Shown here in pieces: positions 54,777-64,000 of a stretch of DNA of 64,000 nucleotides (position 1 is its first letter; each line of letters starts with the position of its first letter). This DNA is from Artocarpus heterophyllus (taxonomy: Eukaryota > Streptophyta > Magnoliopsida > Rosales > Moraceae), in the NCBI GenBank assembly GCA_025403435.1, contig JAJQZP010000409.1:62001-126000 (forward strand), written 5' to 3'. The notes under the pieces were generated by a model that saw only the letters and a program-made list of their open reading frames with translations, was not told the origin of the DNA and ran no database searches. The position numbers and the translations under genes were made by a program.

Positions 54777-57186
54777 ATGTGTAACCAAATGGAATACTAT
54801 TTGTCTTGATTATGAATAGTAAGTATTCTAATGGTGAGATAATGGAATATAAGATAAATATAATTGGAAAGGTAAAACAGAATTTATCCTTAAGTTAATT
54901 ATGAATATCCTATAGAGATGTTATACATGAGGATATGTTATGGACGGTTAACTTATTGGAGTTTCATAATTTATATATAATTTAAGAGTGCAGCTTTAAG
55001 CTTTTAATGGAATGGCATTAGAGTTGATAATTATAAAGAATAAATTGCTCAGTAAATCTCTAAACTTTTTAAAAGGCAACTTGTTGGTCTCTATTTTTTT
55101 TAGCTCAACTAACTTTGAACTCATAAAAAATGTGCAAAAAGATGAAGATGCCTGATAGACGTTAATGTCTTCACCTTTTGACGATCACGTGCCCATTATT
55201 ACTTTAAAAAGACTAAAATACCCCAATTAAATCAATTACTATTTAACAAAATTAGAATTTTTAAAAACACAAAGACAAGAAAAACAAAAATAAAAAACCC
55301 TTTCACCCCTTTCTTCGTCTTTCCAATTTTGATATACAAATTCAACTAAGAAATCCATCTCAGATTCCCTGAAAAAAAAAGGAGCTTATCGCAACAACAA
55401 GCTCGAACTCACGACGGAGGAGACGGGTTTGGAAAAGTGAAATTGGATTGGGAGTGGTTGGTGTTATATTATTAAATTGAAGAAACATGATCAACCCATC
55501 CCAATTCGATTCAACAAATTTAGATTGAAGAGCAAAAATTAAAGATATGAAAATCAACTTCTTAGACCCCAAAGCAAAATCAAAATCAAAACCAAATCAA
55601 TAAATAAAAAACCTTGGTTACCTTCAGTCAGCCCCCCATCATTTTTACAAGCTGCCACAAGCTTCGGCAACAAAATTGGCGTTCATGGATTTGACGGACG
55701 GTGTAGGAAGGCAAGGAATGTATGGACGACAAAGAAGAAGAAGACACAAAGGAGGAAAAGCCCTTGATCGCAAGCCCAAAACTCTTTGGAGCTCCTTTGT
55801 TGTAGCTAGCTCTGACGTGATCAACCCCAACCCAAACTACAGACTTAAATCACCCAACATCTGCAACTCTTGAAAGAAAAATATGAGCCCATCAGCAATA
55901 CAAGATCATCAACAAATCAAAATGAAAATCAATCACATAAAATGAGATAAGAAATTTCTCCAAATTTGTCTATTAATAAGTATGTAATGGAAATGAATCT
56001 TTAAGTAAAGGAAAAAAGTAGAGATAATCAAATATATACTTGGCTCAAAATTGGTTCGTGGTCTATATAGCCATTTTTATTTCTATGTTTTTTGCCTGCA
56101 AACCCATATTAGTGTAAATTTGATCGTGGTCTATAAACCTAAATTTGATGGGTTTTATGTTCAAGATTAGGTATGTGTTTAGTATTTGTGGTTTAGTGGT
56201 ACAGTGATCAATTCAATCCAATCTATTGGGTAGTGGAATCTAAGGAGGAGGAGGAGGAGTGGGGATTGGTAGGTGGTGAAATCTAGGCGACGGCGGTAGG
56301 TGCGATGGGGTGGATCCATGGTTAAGGGTGGTTGGCGTTAGAGGGTGGTCGGAGCCGGAGGGGTGGGTTGGGTTTCTTGTGTTTGGGTTTTTTTTTCTTT
56401 TTTTGTTTTTATCTTATTTTTATTTTTATTTTGTTTTTGTTTTTAAAAACTTTTTACAATTTTTTTTCTATTTTGTTTTATTTTTTAATTAAAAAAGTAT
56501 TGAACATTTGCTATTTTACTAAAACACCCTTGAAAATCAGTCACGTGCAGTGCACATGGTCGCTAAATTGACTCTGCCATGCATCTTTATCCTTTTGCAC
56601 CTATTTTATGAGTTCAAGGTCAGCTGAGCTAAAAAAAGAATGGGGACTAGCGAGTCACTTTTTAAAAAGTTCAGGGACTTACCAAGTAATTTACTCAATT
56701 ATAAAATGTATATGGCAAGGATATATTATTTTATAATTATAGAAGCATGATCTATATATGTCCAACGGGTCCCCTTTGCTAGCTCACATATTTTTTAGTA
56801 GCAATAAAACTTGTTCTTCTGACATATTAGTAACTTATGTTAATTCTTAAATTGGCTTAAAATTTAATTAGTTGGATTATATTTAAATTCATGTTAGTTA
56901 TTGGTTGAATTAATTTTGTGCATTAATTCAAAATAAACATGTTGAATTATTTAAATATATTTTACTTGAGTATAGTATTATTTGTGTATGATTGTTTTAA
57001 TCAAATAACTTCTTTATTGGGTTATTTGAATTAAAATTAAGGCTTTATGAAGGATACCCTGGTCAAATAAAGTAGTATTTATCCATTTGGTTCGTACTGT
57101 GTTAATTAGATAACTCTTAGAAGTTGAAAAACGTGTGACGAGTGTCAGTTGATCGCCATATATAGGCTACAGTTGATTGCCTTTAC
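54777..57186 (+). repeat. Inverted, older Copia-B LTR (right part), interrupted by a MULE
   Basis: Plus strand GTGTAACCAAATGG, AGGTAAAACAGAATTTATCC and, after the MULE, GGGTCCCCTTTGCTAGCTCACA and CTTTATTGGGTTATTTGAATT are reverse complements of Copia-B LTR words in the right order. It continues the fragment at 43502-44042 with about 200 bp lost. The MULE at 55038-56696 sits inside it. It is cut off at 57186 by LTR3, within the zone matching the CAGTTGATCGCC/CAGTTGATTGCC repeats. Confidence 0.85.
55038..56696. mobile_element. Non-autonomous MULE (Mutator-like) with long terminal inverted repeats
   Basis: 1,659 bp flanked by a perfect 9-bp duplication AATTATAAA (55029-55037 and 56697-56705). 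The left end GAATAAATTGCTCAGTAA and the right end read inward, GAGTAAATTACTTGGTAA, are inverted repeats. They stay alignable for at least about 110 bp and weakly to about 190 bp (shared ACTTTTTAAAA, TAGCTCA, TTGAACTCATAAAA, GTGCAAAA). A 9-bp duplication and long inverted repeats define Mutator-like elements. No transposase is present. The interior has a GC-richer part at 55690-55850 with a short frame, and 56240-56380 with GG-rich sequence, either of which may be captured DNA. Confidence 0.92.
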
Positions 57187-59116
57187 TGTTGGAAAAATAG
57201 TACGCAGTAGTTATTTTAAAAAAGTTTAATCAGAGTGTTTTTCCAAAACACAAGTTTGACACACTAATGCATAAATTAACTAGATCTTACTAACCATGTT
57301 TGCCGAAAAGCTCCTGCAATCCGTGAAGAGAAGAACGCTCTAGAAGAGCTTCAACCAACTAGTCTTCTTTGCTATTCTTTACCCATAATCGAAGTGTGTG
57401 TGGGCGCACAACATACAGCTCTTCGTCGGTGACTCTCTTTCCAATCAATTGAGAAAACCCAAAACTAAGGTTCGTAATTTGTGAACAATAACTCTCAAGG
57501 GAGTTTCAGAGACTCACAGACAAAGTACTCACTCTAGATTTCTCAATTAATCTAAATAACTTATGAGTCTCACTCCCTATTTATAGAGGTTAGGCCCAAG
57601 GGTTAGTCCTTATCAAATAAGGCCTTAAAAAATTCAAATCTGGATTAATATCTGATAAAATCGCATAAAAATACGTGATCAGATTATCGTTCGGTTGATA
57701 GGCCGAACTTGCAGATCGGCTTGCCGAACTTACTCTATCGACAGGTCAAACCTGAAGACCAACTTGTCAAACTTATGATAAATGACCTCTGCGAATCTTT
57801 TATTTTCCATCCGAGATTCTTTGGGTAAAACCTTAGTTTTAATTCAAATAATCTAATAGAGAAATTATCTAGTTAAAACAACAATATCTAGATAATCTCT
57901 AGGAAAATAACTATTCATGATAATTCAACAAGTTTATCTTGAATTAATTTTTCACAAAATTAATTCAACCGACAAACAAACATGAATATTCTGATCCTAT
58001 TAAACTTCAGCCACTCTAATAATTTAACATAAGCCACCAATTTATAGAAAAGCACGTCGTATCGTTACAGATTTTATTGTGAGCTAGCAAAAGGGACCCG
58101 ATGGACTTATATCGTTCAAGCTCCCAATAATTATGAAACCTAATATCCTAGATATATATTTTATAATTATCAACTCTAACGCTACTCCACTAAAAGCTTA
58201 GAGCTACACTCTCGAATTATATAAAATTACAAAGCCTGAATAGCTAAGTCTCTATGACATATCGTAATATGTCATATCCCTATAGGATTATCCATAATCG
58301 GCTTAAGGATAAATTCTATCTTACCTTCCTGATTATTTTTCTCTTACATTTCATCATCTCACCATTAGAAAACTTACCATCCAAAGACAGTATACTATTC
58401 AGTTACACCTATATATCCAAATGGTTGAGCGCTCTAGTTTTCCAATTACAGGACAACGCATATAAGAGGACATCATCAACTCCTAAAGAGGAGCTATTCC
58501 ATATCTATGAATAACAAGTCTAAGCTATCAAAAGTCATGTCTCCAATGTACCGTTATGTGTACCATCATATGCATGTCACTTTTTGGTACATCAAAAGAC
58601 ATAAGTCAAGACAACGGGCCCAGTATTCATCTCAAGATTAAGATACAACACATATGATTGTCTATAGTGAATTGATTTACCGAGACAGAATTATTAATCC
58701 AAATCAATTACACTTTATGTCTCGTTCCAATACATCATCACCTATGACAATGCACCAATGTTTCTATTCATGGAGTCCTCCTCTGATGGCCAAGACAAAC
58801 CATCTCCCGTTAGGGATATGGACAATATAACAATCATTGCATGAATAAAGCGTCCAATTTTATTCCCTCGATTGCTGATCTTATGGTTTAGACCGTCATC
58901 TTTAGAATCTGTCTTTTGCATAATCTGTCCATCATATCCCTGATTCTAAAGGTTTAGACCGATAGTCTCAGACTTTTGTTTACTTATCATTCATTCAACA
59001 AATATGAACGTAAAGAGGACAACAATTTGGTATATGAATAATAAATAAACTCTTTATTGATAAAAGTCTCCAAAAATATATTACCTTTTTACTCCTTATG
59101 GCATACATGTCTAACA
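57187..59116 (-). repeat. Copia-B LTR3, diverged
   Basis: 1,930 bp, TGTTGGAAAAAT...CTAACA, same orientation as LTR1 and LTR2 but visibly more diverged. It keeps a TATA-like site near 57579 and degraded GGCCGAAC repeats at 57683-57765 (for example TTGATAGGCCGAAC and GATCGGCTTGCCGAAC). It is the 3' LTR of the decayed copy to its right. No matching 5' LTR or target duplication was found. Confidence 0.88.
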
Positions 59117-61698
59117 ATCTCCCATTTGCACTAAGTGAGTAAATATGACAAATCCCGCATCCCCATAGCTTCCACATGCCTCTCGAAAAATTTCATAGTT
59201 TGTGTCTTTGTGAATGGATTAGCTAAATTGTCCTCAGATACGATTTTGCATACGGCAGCATGCCCGTCCTTAACGAAGTCCTTTATCACATGATACATCC
59301 TATCAATATGCTTACTCTTCTTATGAAATCTTGGTTCCTTAGCATTAGCTATCACTGCAGTGTTATCACAATACAATGATACCACCTTATCTATACCAAG
59401 AACTACCTCAAGATCCCCAAGGGACTTGCAGAGCCACACTGCTTTTTTTAAAGCATCACTGGCTGCCACATACTCGGCCTCCATTATTGAATCCAAAGTG
59501 TAATCTTGCTTGACACTTCTCCATATAATGGCACTGCCGCCTAAAGTAAACACAAAACTAGTAGTCGATCTTCTCGAATTCAGATAGGATTGGAACACAC
59601 AAGCATATACACTCGAACACACAAGCATATACACTCGAGTCCTTCTCATGTACATAACAATATGCTTGATCACAACCCAATGGTTCGGTCCTAGATCCGA
59701 TTAAAATTGACTTACTATCTTGATCGCATAATTAATATCCGGTCATGTGCAAAGCATGACATACATGAGACCACCCATTGCCGAAGCATAAGGCACCTTC
59801 TTCATGTATTCTCTTTCTTCATCAGACTTTGGAGAGTCTTTCTTAGAAAGAGTAATTCCAGACCTAGATGGTTGCCTACCTTTCTTGGAATTCTGTATTG
59901 TATACCTCTTGAGAATTTTTCTATATAGCCCGCTTGGGATAATGCTATCATTCTATTCTTCCTATCCTAAAAAATCTGGATACTGAGAACAAAATTAGCT
60001 TCACCTAAGCCTTTCATGTCAAATTACTTTGTCAACCATAATTTGACCAATGACAATGTCCCAATGTCATTGCCAATTAGCAAAATGTTGTCTACATAGA
60101 GAAGTGGAAAAACCACCTTCGCATCCTTAATGTGTTTGTAAACACATGATTTGTCTACATTTTGTGTGAACTCAAAAGTCTTGATCACTTAATCAAATCT
60201 TATGTTCTAAGAACGGGAAGCCTGCTTAAGTTTATATATTGACTTTAGTAGCTTACAAACCTTACCCTCTTGACATTTAGCCTTAAACTGGTTTGGCTGT
60301 TCCATAAAAATGGACTCATCAAGATAGCCATTTAGAAAGGCCATCTTGACATCCATCTGCCAAATCTCGTAGTTGAGAGTGACAACTTTAAACAAGAAAA
60401 TATGGATGGACTTAAGCATGGCTGTAGGTGAAAAGGTTTTCTCGTAATCGATTCATTTCTTTTGCGTGTATCCTTTAGCTGCTAGTCTAGCCTAGGTTTT
60501 GACTTTTCCATCTCCTCCTCTCTTTCTCTTATAGATCCATTTACACCCTATGAATTACCCCTTCGGGAAGATCCATAAGTTCCCAGACCCGATTAGTATC
60601 TATAGACTTCATCTCTATATTCATGGCCTCTGTCTAAAGTTTCGAATCAACATCCATAGCCTCTTCGTAAGTGTAAAGATCCTAGTCATATTCAACTGGT
60701 TCAGCCAAGAAGGCCTTACCATTGAACATCTACCTCTCGGATTGATGCCCGATCCTCCTACTATGCTGAAGCCCCTTAGGTTGTTGTTTGGGTTTGGTTG
60801 GTTCTTCTACACTAATTGGAATGGTTTAATTTGGAACTCTCAGAGTGATCGAATCACTTGCCAACTCCTCAAGCACCATTTTTTTTCGAGGCTTAAAGCC
60901 ATCCATGTAATTTTCCTTAAGGAAAGTTGCATTAGTTGAAACCACAACTTTATTTTCCTTTAAGTTATAGAAATAACCTCCTTTAGTCCCTTTTGGATAT
61001 CCTACAAACATACAAACTTCCGAACGTGCTTCCAACTTATTCTCTTCCTTATATAGGACATGATCCGGACATCCCCATATATAAATATGCTTTAAGGATG
61101 TATTTTTCCCCATCCACAGCTCGTGAGGAGTTTTAGAAATCGATTTTGAAGGCACATTGTTTAAAAGATAGCATGCGGTTTGTAATGCATATCCCCAAAA
61201 GGATAAAGGCAATAATGAATAACTCATCATGGACCTAACCATGTCCAACAAAGTCCTATTCCTTCTCCCAGCTGTGCCATTCTGCTGTATTGTGCCCGGC
61301 GTAGTTAAATGAGATAAAATCCTATTTTCTCATAAGTGTCCCAAGAACTCATCAAAAAGGTATTCACCACATCGATCGGATCGAAGTGCCTTAGGGCTCT
61401 ACCCAATTGCTTTTCCACTTCAGCCCAAAACTTCCTAAACTTTTCATAAGTTTCACTTTTGTGGTGCATTAGGTACACATACCCATACCTTGAGTAATCA
61501 TCTATAAAAGTGACAAAATACTCATACCCTCCTCGTGCCCGGATGTTCATAGGTCTACAAACATCGCTATGTACAAGTTCTAGAATCCTTTCGGCCCTAT
61601 TGACCCAAATGATCTTTTGGTCATTTTACCCTCTAAACAAGATTCACATTGTGGTATAGATTCCACCTCTAAGTAACTTAAAGGTCCATCCCTTACCA
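59117..61698 (-). pseudogene. Third Copia-B internal region, decayed and truncated
   Basis: In minus-strand order from the right: GAG-pre-integrase (CESCLEGKMT, near 61650), integrase ([20 protein letters not shown] at 61550, then pieces to 60826), RT ([15 protein letters not shown] near 60350) and RNase H (59131-59673). Many stops and small deletions break it. In integrase the catalytic Glu region reads NGTAGRRNR where intact copies have NGVAERRNR, so the catalytic residue is Gly. Gag, leader and 5' LTR are missing. Homology ends at 61698 at the join with a MITE. Confidence 0.9.
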
Positions 61699-62095
61699 AA
61701 ATTGGAATTTGTATCTCGGTAGATAGTAGAAAAAGTTTTTGATTTATTAACAAATCTAACAAATCTTAATGTTTATGATATTACAAAAGTATACAATATG
61801 GATCTTTATTTTTTCCTCTCTTCGTTAGGAACGTAATGAAAGAAGAATCGTTTCAATCGAATATCAAATTAAAAAGTTAGGATTTTTTTTCCATAAATAT
61901 AGGAGAGAGAATATGAGATTTTACTGTAGCAAACTGACCTAAGTCTAAAGAGTTCAAGAGGGAGTAAAAATCTAAAAACTTGGATTCAAAAGATTCATTT
62001 GATTTGAATTTTAGGAGAAACAAACATATATCCAAATGATTTTTTAAACTCAGAGTCTAAAGAGTTGACTTAGTATGCCAAACAAATGGGCTCTA
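61699..62095. repeat. hAT-like MITE, copy B, left-truncated
   Basis: Shares interior words with 11861-12369, such as TTTTTGATTTATTAACAAATC and ATACAATATGGATCTTTA, in the same order. It ends CAAACAAATGGGCTCTA. The first 150 or so bases of the copy-A layout are missing because the Copia-B pseudogene is joined directly to its interior. Confidence 0.7.
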
Positions 62096-64000
62096 ATGAA
62101 AGAAAAATTTGGTATTAATGAAATATGTAGTCAATAATTATTCCATTAATATTAAAGAAGAAGGAACATCATTAGTTATTTTGCTATCCTTATCTTTATG
62201 GAGATATTATGCATGAAAGCTGGTGAAATTTTGATAGTGTACTTTCCTGGTCTATGCAAAAGAATGTAAAAGTCATAGATTTTTCTTTTTTCTTTTTTCT
62301 TTTTTGTGCAGGAAAATGAATGCAATGAAATGGCTTCTTTTGTTAATAGACCAATGACAGTGGAATTGTGATTATCACTATTCATTAGTACTAGTTGTCT
62401 TTTGTTCTAATCGAGAAGTTTATGGCTATGAGTGGGCGGGATCGGATTGAAGGAGATACATGTGAAGAGGAACAAGAACATTATACTATAAAAGTTAACT
62501 TTTGTTTTTGTTTTTGGTTTTTTTTTTTTTTAATACCGTCAAAAGATCTGCTTGTATTAATTGACTTTCACTTTTTAAAATAGGTATTATTGGGCACTCA
62601 CACCTACCATCCAACGTACACACCTCGCATCATTTTAAAAAATTGCCTCCAATATTTCTATAAGATTCTCAACTATCCACCATTTCATTTTTTTTCTTAC
62701 TTAAATATATTAATTTTCACTTGTTGTAAAGTAAAAGAAAAAGGAGTATTTACTATATTTTCTTTTTGTAACCAGTACCATTTCATTTAAAAATTTCCTT
62801 TCTTATATTATATATATGCATTTATGTCGTGTCTGAAGCTAACAAAAATATTAGTGAGAAATAAAGAAATAAGAATGTCAAAGTAAGGAAAAATAAAATG
62901 ATGTTGAAAGAAAAAAAAAAGTGGTTAAAAAGTAAGTCATATGAAGATATTAGGGTTAAAATAATGAGAAAATTAAACAAATGAATTGTTTGATCACCTT
63001 TTTAAGTAATTATCAATTTTTGTTTTTGTTTTGAGGTAAAATGTTTATTTTTTAAGAACTGCAAGAAATAACCTTTTTATATTATCTGTACATTAATGAT
63101 TAACTGCTAAAAACAAATGCCAATTTTTTTTAAGAATTACAAGAAATAACCTTTTTATATTTTAGTATATTAATGATTAACTACAGTTTATCATTTCCCT
63201 TCAAAAAAACTATAGTTTGTCGTAAATTTACTAATAATTTATCATGGATAAACCACTAAATTATTGAATGAAATTGATCAAATGCTAATTAGTATTAGCT
63301 AATCATTTATAAACTATCGAGTTAATAAAAATAAACCACCAACTTAATAAGGGATAAACCACATGCCGGTGTATCATTGTTAGCATTAGTATATTATTAA
63401 TTGATATTATTATATCATTGATTTACATTAGTATATAATTGATAAACCATTTAGAAAAAAGCTTCCATCATTTACTAAAAAAGCTCAAAAAATCTATTTA
63501 CCTTTAAATCTCATGAATAAATAAATTTATTTTAAATTTTATAGTGAGCGTGTATTTAAAAAGAAGTGTAAAGAGTAAAAAAAAAAAAAAAAGCGTATCT
63601 CAATATTACCAATCTAGTGGAATATTATAGTACTTAATATGAGAATGGATGACCGTTAATTAATTGCAACCACTAGCTCTTCATCGTTTGAAAGCAGATG
63701 AAACTAAAGGCAAACTCATTTTCTACTATTTCTAGACATCTCGTCATACATGTTTATTATGCATCCTAGAATATTGAACCAACTTTATGATCAGTAGTGA
63801 AAAGTTAAAAACTTATGTGGTAGATAATGTCATTTTCTTCTATTCAGATAATACCACTATTACTTTATCGATCGTTGTTAGGATTTTTTGCCTTCCTATT
63901 TTGCTACTTTATTTTATTTTGTTTTATTTTATGCTCATTTTGAATGAAAGCTTTATCATATAAGCTTTTAATGAAGAATTATCCCATAGCAAAAAATATT
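62096..64000. other. Intergenic DNA, no gene recognised
   Basis: AT-rich, with a TTTTCTTTTTTC tract near 62281-62304 and poly-A near 63577-63592. Short frames at 62176-62790 lack any recognisable domain. Confidence 0.5.
63053..63190. repeat. 78-bp tandem duplication, diverged
   Basis: TAAGAACTGCAAGAAATAACC at 63053 and TAAGAATTACAAGAAATAACC at 63131 each lead into TTTTTATATT...TTAATGATTAACT. The period is 78 bp with several mismatches. Confidence 0.85.

Overview
The window looks like transposon-rich chromosomal DNA from a eudicot plant. It is AT-rich, with poly-A/T tracts and MITEs. It carries Copia and Gypsy LTR retrotransposons primed by initiator-tRNA-Met, a tRNA-derived SINE, a PIF/Harbinger element and MULE-like elements. 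The species cannot be named from the sequence. Only one gene looks intact: a transposase-derived hAT/BED zinc-finger gene (minus strand, start codon at 24548, stop at 22575) with a probable 5'UTR intron and a telo-box in its first exon. No tRNA, rRNA, CRISPR or bacterial-type feature was seen.

Layout. 1-4906: AT-rich intergenic DNA with MITE-like repeats. 4907-11076: a complete but broken Copia element (Copia-A, minus strand) with a perfect 5-bp target-site duplication. 11263-12440: a probable MULE-like element holding a hAT-like MITE. 15140-15855: two members of a small MITE family. About 16069-20410: a degenerate PIF/Harbinger element whose transposase gene is split by a 2-kb solo LTR (16657-18655) with a perfect target-site duplication. 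22575-26330: the hAT-derived gene. 26641-28500: a MITE, a SINE and a second MULE-like element. 31104-38005: a SINE split by a full Gypsy chromovirus (31138-37878, minus strand) whose pol frame runs into its 3' LTR, as in the CRM group. 39060-39900: a decayed tandem array.

43502-61698 is a nest of one Copia family (Copia-B, LTRs of about 2 kb). An old inverted LTR is broken by a younger LTR-internal-LTR-internal unit that shares its middle LTR. Its right remainder is broken again by a 1.66-kb MULE with a perfect 9-bp target-site duplication. It is then cut off by a third, decayed Copia-B copy, whose far end is fused to a truncated hAT-like MITE.

The most unusual signal is a short GC-rich motif (core TCGGCAGGCCGA) in Copia-B. 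It is repeated just upstream of the TATA box in the LTRs and repeated in reverse complement about nine times in the untranslated leader. In full-length RNA the 5' leader and the 3' U3 would therefore carry complementary repeats. Boundaries were read by eye. Identity figures are hand estimates.
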